Positions 1 through 11,090 of a stretch of DNA of 64,000 nucleotides are shown here, piece by piece (within the stretch, counting starts at the first letter, position 1; every line of letters starts with the position of its first letter). This stretch comes from Tupaia tana (lineage: Eukaryota > Chordata > Mammalia > Scandentia > Tupaiidae). The position numbers and the translations under genes were made by a program. The DNA is taken from assembly GCA_026018925.1 (NCBI GenBank), contig JAKSZU010000025.1, positions 27,078,696 through 27,142,695 on the forward strand, read 5' to 3'. Under the pieces are notes generated by a model. It was not told the DNA's origin and did not search any database. It was given only the letters and a program-made list of their open reading frames with translations.

Positions 1-1408
1 ACAAAGCAAACACAGAGACGCCATGGCAGGACACGAATCGAGCGGGTTCTCTGACGGAGCTTCGTAAGGAAATTAAAGAATGTTTAGGATGATTTGAGGA
101 GAACTAAGGAAAAGGACCAAACCTGGGCCAGCTGAGCTGGTAGAAGAAGGAATTTAGCATCAAAGGAAGTGCCACGCTCCTCACTGTGGGGTCCCTAAGA
201 ATTAATGTGTGGCACAGAGAACACTCTCAGGAGTCCAGCCCTCCGACAGGGGAGGGGAGAGGGCTCGTGGGAGCTGACAGCTCACAGTGCAGCTGGTAGA
301 GAGGGAACCGAAGACGGGCGGCAGCCCCTGCCCGAGACGGACGTCCTGGGCGCTGTGCTGAGGTTCTAACCCCTCCCTAAGTGCCTCACTCAGGACCAAA
401 GTAGGACCCACAGAACTGCACAGGCCTTGAAAGTGAGGGGGTCCTGGACTGGAGGGACCCTCCCTGCCTGGGTCGCATGTTGCCGGTTTGCTGAGGCTGC
501 TCCTCTGTGTGCCTGCATACGTGCGCACGCATTCACGACGCACATCTGCATATGTGACGCTTGGATTTAAATCATTATTGATGCATAGTTGTAAAAAAAA
601 GAAAAAAAAAACAGAAACAAAAACAAAACTAAAGAAACAGGCAAAACAACTGTGCCAGATTCGCATCAAGCATTTTGCTCGCACTAGCGCAGAGGAAGAG
701 GATGGGGTGAGGGGCACGCACGTGGCACAATGAAGCCCAGCTTGCACCCTGACATCCCGGGTCCCCGCAGCGGTGAGAGGCCACCAGGAGAGCATGCACA
801 GAGCTGGAGTCTCCGAGTGTGAACCTCGGCCGTGGGTCTGTGCGTGGGTGTCAGGGAGGAAACGTCAGGGCTGACTGACCCACACCCCTAAGGGTCTATG
901 AACGCTGAGTCCAGTCCCCAAGGCAGTGTCTCTGTTTAAGGGCAAGGATTACATCAGTTTCTCCCACATCCCAGATCACTGTTTATCCCATATGGTGAGA
1001 GTCTCCCAGCGCTCACAGAAGTAAAGAACTGAACATATGGAATATTCCGGACACCACGAGGAAGTTAAAAGCACAGCCTCTCCCACAGGCATTCAAAGAG
1101 CATTCGTCTCGCGAGCTGCTCCCTGAGAGCAGGGCCATGGACACCGACGTGGGGGCTGCCTTCTCTTTCTCCTTCCTCCCCGAGCTCTGCAGTCTTAGCG
1201 CAATGCAGACACTGAGAAATCCTGCACTGACACACAGGCAGACAGGCCAGCGGGCCCAGAGCGCCTTGGCAGGGTTCCGTTCTACGGGATCACACTCGGA
1301 GGTCCAGAGGGAGCCTGCCGAGAGGACGCTAAGGTCCGGCTGGGTCTCCATCCCCTTTGGTGTGGAAACGTTAATGGTCAAGGAAAGGGAAAGAGGAGCT
1401 CTACTTAC
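1..1408 (-). other. SLIT2: SLIT2 intron 21 (partial, 5' part)
   Basis: Begins with gtaagt after exon 21 and runs off the window start. An A-rich stretch lies at 593-640. I see no exon encoding the first D4 repeat and no repeat family I can name. Confidence 0.85.
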
Positions 1409-1541
1409 AACTCTGTGACATCTCTCGGAATACCTTTTGGCAAGACCTTCAAGGCTTTGTTGCTACATCGGACGACTGTGTCCAGGCAGGTGCACTCCGG
1501 GGGACAGCGCGAGAGTGGGGAGCAGCTGTCGCCGTCATTGC
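1409..1541 (-). CDS. SLIT2: SLIT2 exon 21: N-terminal cap (LRRNT) of domain D4
   Basis: Last SLIT2 exon in the window, 133 nt. It encodes [20 protein letters not shown], then [17 protein letters not shown], then IPRDVTEL, the cap that opens D4, the domain reported to mediate Slit dimerisation. The LRRNT signature CPxxCxCx6C is intact. The acceptor is gacag and the donor gtaagt. Entry is phase 1 and exit phase 2. GDGD-type changes near the start (human NDDNS), PPE for PTE and KAL for KGL mark it as the most diverged exon here compared with remembered human. The next exon is not in positions 1-1408. Confidence 0.97.
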
Positions 1542-2650
1542 CTGTCACCGAAGAGATACGGAAACCAGACTGTGGTTTGGAAGGCGTGGAAGGGACTGCA
1601 GGCCTGCAGCGCGGGGCACTGGAGCCCGGGGCCGCAGAGGGCGTTAGGCTGAACCGATCGACTCCACATGGTCTGCCGTGCACCATTTTCAGTGAGGACG
1701 GTGGAGCTCCGGGAACAGCTCACAACGATAGCAGTCACTTCAGTTATTTTACACAGATTAGGATGTTAATTAGAATACATAAATGTACATTCGACTATGG
1801 ACGAACTACAAGGAGCTAGATGGGAAGCGACAGAGTGACAGAGAGCTCGAAGTGTTTACCAAATCGGCCTGGGTCCCTTATTTTAGAATGCACAGTTCCC
1901 GTGAGCTCTCTGCTCACTAACAGTATGCAGGTTGTTGGGGAAGTCATGATGCACCTCGCGTAGAGAAAGAAAAAAATACACCACGACTCTCATGATGACC
2001 TCATAAAGCCCTTACTGGGCTTTCTGGGAATTAAATGCAATGATATAGACAGAGCAATAAAGAATGACAAGTATTGGGGCCAACAGCTGGCGAAATGGCT
2101 ATGCTGCTGGACTCCCAAGTAGTCGAACACAGTTCGAGTCCCAGACCCAGCAGCTTAAACTCACGCTGGGCACATGTGCGTGCATGCCCAAGATCCCAAG
2201 AGGAGAATGAAGGAGAGGGGATTGGGGATTGTGGTGTGGCCATCCCCCCAGGGGGTAATTTCTCGCTCTCTGTCTCCTTTCTGTCTCTCTGTCTCCCTCT
2301 GTCTTTCTGGTGAGTGTAGCAAAAACCTCTCCAAAAAAAAACAAACAAAAAAGAATGACAAGTATTATTTTTGTCTGCTTTACTTGAACATCTATGAGTC
2401 AGGTGATTTTCTCGCTTGAAAATGGTAGTTACTAAAAGGGATTCTCTAGGACAAAAAACCGACGTTAAAGGGAAGTTATAAAATAGAACCAGCCACGAGT
2501 TGGAAACCAGAACACCTACGACCTTCGGACGCATGGCTCAGACAGACCGGGGTGGGAAGGCGGTCCGAGAGCATGTGTGCACACGCATGCACAACAGCAT
2601 GGAACGGTCAGGTGGACAGGAGGTGGCCGACGCCTGGGCGAGGACCTTAC
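1542..2650 (-). other. SLIT2: SLIT2 intron 20 (1.1 kb)
   Basis: Phase-1 intron, gtaagg to gacag. It contains one well-preserved SINE at 2076-2350 with a perfect target-site duplication. The remainder is unremarkable. Confidence 0.92.
2076..2350 (+). mobile_element. tRNA-derived SINE, full length
   Basis: Head ggggccaacagctggc, a tRNA-like part with B-box agttcgagtccc, a unique middle, a T/C-rich part, and the tail gcaaaaacctctcc plus A-rich. The 16-bp duplication aagaatgacaagtatt flanks it exactly (2060-2075 and 2351-2366), proving retroposition. Confidence 0.95.
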
Positions 2651-2817
2651 CGTCATCGCAGGTGAAATCCTGAATGGCCACGTCCTGGATGGGGATCTCT
2701 TTGAGGAAGTAGGGTTTCTGACAGCGAGGGTTTCCCGTCACAATCCTTTTCTTCCTGAGCCAGTCCCCCAGCCAGGCCAGGTAGCAGTTACAGTTGAAAG
2801 GGTTGGCCAAGAGGTTT
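2651..2817 (-). CDS. SLIT2: SLIT2 exon 20: C-terminal cap (LRRCT) of domain D3
   Basis: This 167-nt exon encodes [20 protein letters not shown], then [19 protein letters not shown], then [17 protein letters not shown]. Cap cysteines CNC, PRC and FTC are present. The acceptor is gcgtag and the donor gtaagg. Entry is phase 2 and exit phase 1. The only difference from remembered human is LGDWL for LGEWL. Reading into the intron at either side gives spurious extensions, so the boundaries were set by splice signals. Confidence 0.97.
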
Positions 2818-4067
2818 CTACGCACACACGTGAACACACAGCTTAGTGCAGGGTAGCGCTGGCTTCTCAGCCCCCTGGACCACTTTTCTACCTGACTCTT
2901 CTTCTTTGTATTCCCACCCTCCCATTCATAATCAATTACATACAGTAGATGGGGTTGGTTGGTTTTTTTTTTTTTAGTTGTTGTTTTTTGCTAAAATATT
3001 TAAGTTTGGAACTTAAACCATAACAACATTTTCACGTCAGAGAATCCTTCAGATAACTGCATGCAAAAAAATACAGCGAAGACGGCAATTCAAGGTTTTT
3101 GCAGTAGGTCCTGAAAAATACCTCATTTAGAAATAATTTAAAGTTGTCAGAAATCTGACTTGCTGTCAAACTTCCTGGCACTGATAATGCAATAATTTAA
3201 TAAAAAAGATGAAGGCTGATTACCTTATATCATTGAGTTTAACCTGACAACAGTTATTTCATTAATTTGTCAGCTCAAGATTTCCATCTCTTATTTGCTC
3301 CAGAGAATAGGTTTCCCATACACGCTGACAGCTGAGTTGATTAAATGCCAGTTATCAAAATGAATGCACTTCGACAAATCTCAGTACGCATGGCATCTCG
3401 GCACGTCAGCACAAACCTATCGACAATCCCATTATTTATAAACATGCCATCTTTAATATGCACAAATTAGTCACTCGATGTAAAATGTCATGTTTTATGT
3501 GGGAAGAGGATTAAGTACTTTTCTGATGGATGGATCTTCCCTCGAATTATTTCTTCAGTGACTTGAGCTACGTAAAACATGACTTTCTCTCTGACTGCTT
3601 TATTTCCCACTTTCTGAATTCTAGCCATATTTAGATGCCTCCATTCCTGGGACATCATATGCACTATAACAGTAATCATTTCAAACACTGCTCTTTATAT
3701 ACTGCCATGGAAGAGCCCCGGAGCATACCATTTGAAGTCAGGTTTTTTCCTGAGGTCACTTTATCGACCTACACAAATTTCTTACTTGAAGATTTTCTAC
3801 ATAAAGTATCCTTTTGGACAGCCTCAATCTCGTCTGTCTTTCCCTACGGCACAGTAAATGCCCTCTGGTGAACAGGTCATCGTGTGTCTCCTGCCATTGA
3901 AAATGACCCTTTTGGGCACGATTTTTTGACAGTGACCCTGTTGATCCTGTTCCTATGACATTTCTACTGAAAACGCTCCAGTGTGAGGACATGGGGAGAA
4001 ACTGATGGCATTTATTTACAGCACTACCGACTTTGAAGAATCCCAAAACTTAGAAATTAAGCCACAT

Positions 4068-4359
4068 GGCGACCAGCAGCTGGTGTAATGGTTACATCAC
4101 TGGACTCCCATGTAGTCGACCGCGGTTCAAGTCCTGGATCCGGGGGCTTAAACTCACACTGGGCACGTGTGCATGTGTGCCCAAGATCCTGAGAGGAGGA
4201 TGGAGGAGAAGGGACTGCAGCGTGGACAACCCCCTGGGGGGTGATTTCTCGCTTTCTGTCTCTCTCTTTCTGGCAAGCGCACGCACCCTATAGCAAAAAC
4301 TTCTCAAAAACAAAACAAAACAAAACAAACAAACAAAAAGCAAACAAGAAAAGAAAGAA
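4068..4359 (+). mobile_element. tRNA-derived SINE, full length
   Basis: Same family as the copy at 2076. The B-box region is gcggttcaagtcc and the tail is an extended CAAAA/GAAA run. Flanks agaaattaagccacat (4052-4067) and agaaactaagccacat (4360-4375) form a duplication with one mismatch. Confidence 0.93.
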
Positions 4360-4587
4360 AGAAACTAAGCCACATTATTGATTAGATTACTATACAAAAG
4401 AACTGACTGAAAAATAGTACAGGCTTGTTAAAATGCAGTGGAAGAGAGTAGGTAATATTTTTAGAAATATAAAACGAGTCAAATCTGAAAGGACCTGTCC
4501 TTTTTAAAAATACATAACGCCTTGGTCACATTTCTATAAAATGCCCTGTGATGCACTAAATTGTTATTAATACAAGTAGCAAATGCT

Positions 4588-4833
4588 GAGGCCAGCAGGT
4601 GGCACAGTGGTTAAGGCACTAGACTCCCATGTGAAGGACCGTGGTTCGAGTCCCAAACCTAGTGGCTTGAGAGTCATGCGTGGTCTGTGTGACCAAATTC
4701 CCAAGGGGAGAATGGAGGAAAGAGGACTGCAGCAGAGCCACCCCCGAGGGGAGACCTCGCCCTCTCCCTCTCTCTGTCTGTCTCTGTCTCTCTCTCCAGT
4801 GAGCACATTCACACTGTGGGGAAAACCTTATAG
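4588..4833 (+). mobile_element. tRNA-derived SINE, 'gtggttaaggc' subfamily
   Basis: Head gaggccagcaggtggcacag, then tggttaaggcactagactcc and B-box ggttcgagtccc. The middle and T/C-rich parts are like the other copies, with a short A-poor end at aaaccttata. The head differs from the 'gttagcgtaatggct' copies. No clear target duplication. Confidence 0.88.
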
Positions 4834-4893
4834 GTAAGTCACCCACGCGAGGAGCTGTTGGAGCCGCACCAAGTGGAGACTGTCTCTACTCAC

Positions 4894-5037
4894 AGAGTCG
4901 ACAAGGAGTGGAGGGTATCGAACGCTCCTGGCGCCACCGTGGTGATCTGATTGTCGTACAGGGAGAGCAGACGCACGGAGCCCAGGCCTACGAAGCTGTC
5001 GTTCCCCACGCAGCTGATGCGGTTGCTTCTCAGCATC
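4894..5037 (-). CDS. SLIT2: SLIT2 exon 19: two leucine-rich repeats of domain D3
   Basis: This 144-nt exon encodes [24 protein letters not shown] and [24 protein letters not shown]. The acceptor is ccccag, the donor gtgagt, and it is phase 2 at both ends. Differences from remembered human include RISC for RITC, SFVGL for SFIGL and GLGS for GLSS. The exon is rich in CpG. A GC-rich 37-bp minisatellite starts about 190 nt upstream of its acceptor. Confidence 0.97.
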
Positions 5038-5228
5038 CTGGGGGCGGAAGGGGCCTCGTTAGGGAGATAAAGCGTCCGACACTCAGGACAGACGAGCCAA
5101 GACGATGCCCTCCCCCCTTAATTTTTAGGCCTTGCCATGGTGGAACTGATAGGGTCTGTACTGAGGGGACATTGCAGGACCGCAGTGCTGGAGGTGTCGA
5201 CAGTGAGATGCAGTTGCCAGGGCCAGGC

Positions 5229-5490
5229 GGGCCTGGGCGAGGTTCCTGACCATGAGGGTCCAGGGGCCTGGGCGAGGTTCCTGACGCCATGAGGGTCCAG
5301 GGGCCTGGGCGAGGTTCCTGACGCCATGAGGGTCCAGGGGCCTGGGCGAGGTTCCTGACGCCATGAGGGTCCAGGGGCCTGGGCGAGGTTCCTGACGCCA
5401 TGAGGGTCTGGGCGGGCCTGGGCGAGGTTCCTGACGCCATGAGGGTCCAGGGGCCTGAGCAGGGATTCCTGACGCCACGTGAGGGTCCCG
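5229..5490. repeat. GC-rich 37-bp minisatellite, about 7 copies
   Basis: Units beginning gcctgggcgaggttcctgac occur at 5231, 5266, 5303, 5340, 5377, 5415 and 5453 with spacing of 35-38 bp. Because 37 is not a multiple of three, all three minus frames give similar Pro-rich peptides, a coding artefact. Confidence 0.95.
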
Positions 5491-6812
5491 TGTTCCTCCT
5501 CCACACTGTGATTCCGTCTGCACAATGCCGTGGATCCTCCTTCCCCTGCGGCTCCCAGCCCCGGCGCCCATGGCTGTGTGACAGGGTAATACTGCCTTTG
5601 AGGGTGAACAGAGGAGGCGGGAGAGAGCCAACAGCCACTTCAGGTGAAGTGAGGGTGTCGCGGGGACCCCGGGGGGGCCCCTGTCCCAGAAGGGCTGGGA
5701 GCCAGACGTGAGGGTGTGTGTGAAGGTCACGTGAGCAATGTCATTTATGAAGCAAAGATTATTTTTTAAGTTTAGAACTTAAAAAAACAAAACCTTAGGG
5801 TGACAGCTGTCAGTTGTGGCCAGCGAAATTCAGCTGGGTTCACCGTGAGAAGATTCTGCCGGTGTTTGAATTTACTGCCACGAACGGGAGTAACACTGCC
5901 GTCCTTGCCTCGCTGACACTCGGCCTCCGTCCTCGGTTCCTCGCCGTGTCTCCATGGGGGTCAGAGAAGGAGCGAAAAGCCTCTACCACTCCACGGAAAG
6001 AGGAAGCCTTATCACCATCTTACTCGTATTCCAAAAAGCTCGTGGGGTCCTTATTTTTTCTCAACACGGGGTTGACCGTCCGACTACAAAGTGCCGAATG
6101 TAAAAGAGGCAAACAGGTGAGCCAGGAAGGGCGGCCCGGGTTTCAGGCTCCTCCATCACAAACAGGAAAGCACAAACGTGCACTATGCTGAGTCACAGGG
6201 AGGAAGGAAGGTGACTGTCCTTGTCACGTGAACAGACAGTGCCCCTCCCAAGCCCTTGGCCTTAATCCTGCTGGAATTTGGGCTCCAGGGAGGAGCAGAG
6301 GCAGGTTTTGTTCTAGGTCTCTGGAGAAATCCGAGGTACCAGTAGGCACCAAGCTTGGCAGCCACTCCCAGGAGTCAGAGAATCCTGGAAACACGGCAGG
6401 TGCTGTGAGTGCTCTGCTCGTCCTAGAGGGTCAGGAAGCCCGGGGGTGGAGAACAGACCTGGGCAGGAATGCCGCATGGGAGAGTGGGTGTCCAGGCTCG
6501 CGTCCCGAGTGTAGCTCTGACAGCTGCGCTAGGGAGAGCGCGGGGGGTGCCCTCCGGCTGGAAGCCACATGCGGCACACAGACATGGACAGGGCGGAGAT
6601 TCCGGGACAGGAGACAGTGCCATTTACAGAACTCCCCGAGTGCCGTCAGTGGGACCAGTGAGAAGAAATACCTTCATCAGGTCGCTAAGGACTGCGGGAG
6701 TCCTCCCCCTGCACACACAGATCCGGACCTGGGACCTTCATTCCCCACTGGGACTGCATTTGGGGAGAGTCACCAGGGAGGGGTTAGAGGGAGGGAGGTC
6801 AGAAGAATGGGA

Positions 6813-7040
6813 CCTGAGCGAGCTGGTGGCGTGGTGGGTAAGGTGGCCAGATCCCACACAGCCGACCACGAGGTTCAAGTCCTGATCTGGGAGCTCGAAG
6901 AACACACCGGGCACGTGTGTGTGCGTGTGCGTGTGTGTGTGGTGAGAACTGCTAAGGGAGGGAGAAATGGAGGAGAACGGACTGCAGTGCAGCCACCCCC
7001 CCCTTCTCTCTCTCTCGTGGAGTGAACTCATCCTTTAACA
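6813..7040 (+). mobile_element. Diverged tRNA-derived SINE
   Basis: Recognisable gagctggtggcgtggtgg head, B-box-like gaggttcaagtcc, a GT-repeat expansion in the middle and a T/C-rich 3' part. The ends are blurred. Confidence 0.7.
6914..6942. repeat. GT microsatellite inside a SINE
   Basis: GTGTGTGTGCGTGTGCGTG expansion within the middle of the SINE at 6813-7040. Confidence 0.9.
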
Positions 7041-7162
7041 ACGTCTTTTTACAGAAGGACAGAGTGACCCCGGAAAGCCTGCCTTCTGTCTCCAAGAACA
7101 TATGGAGAAAGGGCATGAGAGGACACAGTGAGAAGATGGCCATCGACCAGACAAGAAGAGAG

Positions 7163-7425
7163 CGTCATGGCTGTGTCGCTGGACTCCCATGTAGCCAACT
7201 GTGGTTCGAGTCCCGGACCCGGTGGCTTAAACTCACACCAGGCGCGTGTGTATGCATGCCCAAGATCCCAAGAGGAGAAGGGAGGAGAAGGGATTGTGGT
7301 GTGGCCATCTCCCCTGGGGGGTGATTTCTTGCTTCCTGTCTCTCTGTCTCTCTCTGTCTTTTTGGCCAGTGCACGTGCCCTATAACAAAAACCTCTACAA
7401 AATAAAAAAAAAAAAAAAAAAAAAA
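7163..7425 (+). mobile_element. tRNA-derived SINE, slightly 5'-shortened
   Basis: Starts within the tRNA-like part (catggctgtgtcgctggact), B-box ggttcgagtccc, and ends aaaacctctac followed by a long A-run. A rough duplication agagag-cgt / agagag-ctt may flank it. Confidence 0.88.
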
Positions 7426-8586
7426 GGAGAGAGCTTAACTACTCATCCATCCTGTCAGTGCCGCGGTCTGGGACTTCCAGACGCCAGAACGGTGAGAAAG
7501 TCAATCCCTGCTCCTCGAGCCGCCTGGTCCAAGCACCCTGGGCGGGCGGCCTTCACAGCAGGGCGGACAGTCATAGCCTGAGCCCTGCTCCCACACCCCG
7601 TGACTCCTGCCGGGGCCATCTCCAGCAACAACAGCCCCTCAATGTTGCGCACGCAGGCGGTTTCTTCCTGTTGCAGGACTGCCCTGCAGAGAGACCTGAG
7701 AGAGCTCTGGGAAGGTAGGACGCAGCCACAGGGGCTCGTCTCTGTCCTTCTCCTTCTCCACACCCGCCTCCACCTCTCCTTCCTAAACACATTTCCTGAG
7801 TAGTGTCGACATGTGGTTTTAGAGGGACCTGACACCGTCCGTGAGAGAGGTCAGCGATGCAAGCTGGTCCTGCTGGATCGAAGTCTCGGGGTGCTCCGAG
7901 GAGCTCAGGGGGCCTCTCTAAAGTGCAGGGCTTCTTGGTTGGGATGGAAGTTGGGCACGCCCTTGCCCCACTGTGTCTGATAACCAGCAGGCGAGGGGCT
8001 CCCGTCTCCAGGCCGACCCCGTCCTCCTTGCCCACGACCTTTTGGAAACATGGAGTTTATCCGGTCCTTCCCTCCCTGCCCTTCCGCTAGCAGACATAAC
8101 TGTTGACTTGTGTTCTGGGAACAGAGGAGAGGAAAGGACCACCAGTCCAGCTCTGTTTCACTAAGACGTTGCAGGGGTAGACAAAGGTGGTCTCCCGATA
8201 AACTATTAAGGGTTGGTTTGCTGCAGGGTTTGGAGAGGCCTCAGGCCACGAGGGCGTGTGAGAGGAGAGTGTTTAATGAGAGCGACCATTTCAGGCGGAC
8301 TAGAGCAGCTGGATTCATGTAGGCCCCAGAGCGAGGACAGGCTGCTCCGTGGAGGGGACCGCAGCCAGGAGGGCCTCTCCTGGTCATCTGCTAACAGAAC
8401 ACTGAAGGCGGGAGTACTGAGTGTGGCAACATCTGCATTCTTAGAGCAAGTGTGCGTGTGTGACAGGGAGTGTGAGGAAGACGGGGCGGGGTGGGTGTGG
8501 GCAGGAGAGGTCCTCCTCTCCCAGGAACCTAATGAACAGCCAAGAACAACCCTCTGGAGGAATGCGACGCAGATAAGAATACTTAC

Positions 8587-8730
8587 AAAGTTTTCAGGCT
8601 TTCCAATCCCTTGAACATCTTATGCCGGACACTTTCCAAACGATTGCTCGTGAGAAGAATTTCATTTACACCCGAGGCCCCTTCGAATGCTCCCTCTTCA
8701 ATATCTGTGATCTTATTGTTGCTAAAGTTT
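8587..8730 (-). CDS. SLIT2: SLIT2 exon 18: two leucine-rich repeats of domain D3
   Basis: This 144-nt exon encodes two 24-residue LRRs: [24 protein letters not shown] and [24 protein letters not shown]. The acceptor is atttag, the donor gtaagt, and it is phase 2 at both ends. LESVRH differs from the human LENVQH (from memory). Like exons 13 and 19 it is a two-repeat exon. Confidence 0.97.
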
Positions 8731-10200
8731 CTAAATAAAAATGACCCAAACAAAGATTTTAAACAATTCCTCTCGAGCCGTGAACACACTAGAACAACAC
8801 GAGTGGTCATTTTCTTCTCCTGAAGAGTCTTCCACAACCTCCAAGCAGGGCCAGGGTTCTAAAAAGACACCACTGCCCTAATCTCTCAAGCCAGAGGGCA
8901 GTGAAACCACAGAAATGCCCGTGGTAGGAAGGACACCACGCTGGCCATGTCAAAGTGGTCTGCAAAGCTCTTCAGGAGTCGAGAGTTCTTGGGGGCAGGT
9001 GTGGGGTTACATAACCCTTGAAGCTTTCCACAAAATTTAATAAGCAGCTTTTCAAAGCAATGTCCCTGATTAAAATCACTGAGTGAATTAACGAGTAAAA
9101 GTAAAACTGGCTAGAGAGAAGGCTGAGCTAAAGTAGATGAGTGCTTTGAAAGAATGGCCCGTGTTTAAATACGGGTTTATTCTCAGTGAAACGTTCCGTG
9201 CACCAACGTGTTGACACGACCGAGTTGTCAGAGTCACGTCTGATACCCAATGCTGTAACGCCTGTGTGGAGCGCGAGCTCGAGTGGACACGTCACATTTC
9301 TATGGGCTTTTTGTTCTGCTTTCTCACTGATCATCTAAGACCAGAAACACCCCCAACAAGCATCACTTTATGCCTCCTTTCACTCCACATAGTAGCTGCT
9401 CAAGAAAGATTTGCTGCATTGAAATCACCACATAGCTGAGAAGTGCAGTGATATCCATGAAGAGGCCAGTGAAGGCACTAGAACCCTTCGGGAGGGGAGC
9501 GCGCAGCGGCAGTCGGTCAGTGTGCTGTGCCTGCCTGACCACGTCCACAGGACCGTGGGCCAGCCGGACACACGGACACACAGGGACTGATGCTGTGGAA
9601 TACTGCTCCGTGCCTCCTGCTGCCGTTTCCCGGGGAGAGCCGCACTGTCCTCCGCTCTTGGCATCTCCTGTCCCTGCCTCCCTCCTCAAGGGCATGGGGA
9701 CCGGCTGAGGGCTGTTGAAAGTGCAGCGCTTACGAACTTATTTTAAAACGTGAGTTGTCCGTGCGTCCTAACACCGATAGGCTATGCAGCCAGTTTCCAC
9801 TTAGCTCCTTCCGCCTATTTTCTAATGAAAGTGTCATGAAGCGAAAAGTCAAGTGGTTGATCTGAACGTGCTGGAAGAGAAGTCGCAGCACGGTCTGGGC
9901 CAGGGTCGGGAAGTTACGAAACATTTCTGCACCTGCGGCCATGCCCTCACTGTGAGGTCCCTGAGGCCGCGTGGCAGACGGGCCTTCGGGCTCCCCACGG
10001 ACACCGGGCTGGCAGTGCGCCCATAGGAGCTACCTTGGGGGGCGGCCCTAAATGCAGCCACACGGAGGCACCGTATGCGAATTTCTCTCGTTTTTTTACA
10101 TTTTCCACTTTCCAAAGAAACCTAAATAAAATGGCAGCAGGATAGGAGAACCACAATACAACACTACTGACATTTTAAAAGGCAGTAACAGACAGCTTAC
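8731..10200 (-). other. SLIT2: SLIT2 intron 17 (1.5 kb)
   Basis: Phase-2 intron, gtaagc to atttag. I recognise no repeat or other feature in it. Confidence 0.9.
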
Positions 10201-10275
10201 ATTTTACGTAACTGAGGAAGTTTCTTAAAGATCCCTGTGGCTTCCAGCACCGTGAACTCGTTGTTATTGAGACGC
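10201..10275 (-). CDS. SLIT2: SLIT2 exon 17: leucine-rich repeat of domain D3
   Basis: This 75-nt exon, one codon longer than the other single-repeat exons, encodes [20 protein letters not shown] then QLRKI. The 25-residue repeat with ATGIF in place of xxAF is characteristic of the first D3 LRR. The acceptor is ccctag, the donor gtaagc, and it is phase 2 at both ends. The protein equals human as remembered. Confidence 0.96.
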
Positions 10276-10599
10276 CTAGGGAAAAGAGACAGAGCGGCAA
10301 CGTTTCACTACCTCCGTGATGCGTTTAATTTTGTTTTTAATCATACTGTGTTATAACATTTTTAATGAAAATTCTAAAGTGAAATATAGCAGATATATCA
10401 CCGAAGATGTGTAAAAAGTACTGATAGCTTTGTAACTTAACTCAAATTTTAATTATCCAAATAAAATATATTAGGAGGCACACGCTCATTCAGTAGTCTC
10501 TAAAACAAAGTACCTCAAACTTTTTCTCAGCATCTTCGTTAGAAGCATGTTTAGACATTTTTTTCCTAATTGCTCCCTTCATTTTTTTAAATTTACAGC

Positions 10600-11090
10600 T
10601 TTTTTGAAATACAACTCAGCTATCATGAAGTTCGCCCTTTGAAAGTGTGCAATGCAGTTGTTTTGGGTAGACTCACACAATTGTGTAAGCATCTCTGCTA
10701 TTTAATTCTGAAATATCTTTACTTTCTGTCCTTTTGATTGTCCTCTTCTGGATGTCTTCTATAAATAGGATCCCACAAAATGTGACCGTTTGTGTCTGGA
10801 TCCGCTGCTTTGTATCATTTTTAAGGTTCATAGTACTTTAAGTACATAGCAGTGCTTCACCTATTTTTATGGCTGAATAAGGATCCACTGAATGGACATA
10901 CCACATTTTGTTTACCCACGTAGCAGGCGGTGGGTGTTTGTGTGCTTCTACTCTTTGACTACTACGGTGCTTACGGACATTGGCATACAAATTGTTATGT
11001 GGCTATGTTTTCAATTTCTTTGAATATAATCATAGGAGTGGAATCGTCATTTTTACCTACTCAAACTGCTAAACATTCGTACAGTAAGAG
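10600..11090 (+). mobile_element. L1 fragment (3' part)
   Basis: Contains the well-known L1 3' landmarks in order: ctatttttatggctgaataa, gacataccacattttgttta, an acattggcatac stretch and aggagtggaatcgtc. The sense strand is plus, antisense to SLIT2. No open frame survives. Assignment is from memory of mammalian L1 consensus. Confidence 0.75.

Larger units (their letters stand above)
2818..4893 (-). other. SLIT2: SLIT2 intron 19 (2.1 kb)
   Basis: Phase-2 intron, gtgagt to gcgtag. SINEs lie at 4068-4359 and 4588-4833. 3110-3480 is an AT-rich repeat-free block that may be a conserved non-coding element. Confidence 0.9.
5038..8586 (-). other. SLIT2: SLIT2 intron 18 (3.5 kb)
   Basis: Phase-2 intron, gtaagt to ccccag. 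It contains the 37-bp minisatellite at 5229-5490 and SINEs at 6813-7040 and 7163-7425. It is GC-rich compared with other introns. 5700-6800 and 7430-8580 are unclassified. Confidence 0.9.

Noticed and set aside
202..795. 197-residue minus-strand open frame near the window start
   Set aside because: Contains a Phe/Val run from an A-rich simple sequence and no similarity to the expected next SLIT2 repeat.
5125..5730. 201-residue minus-strand open frame with PHGVRNLAQAPGPSW-like repeats
   Set aside because: It is the translation of the 37-bp minisatellite; because the unit is not a multiple of three, similar peptides appear in all frames.
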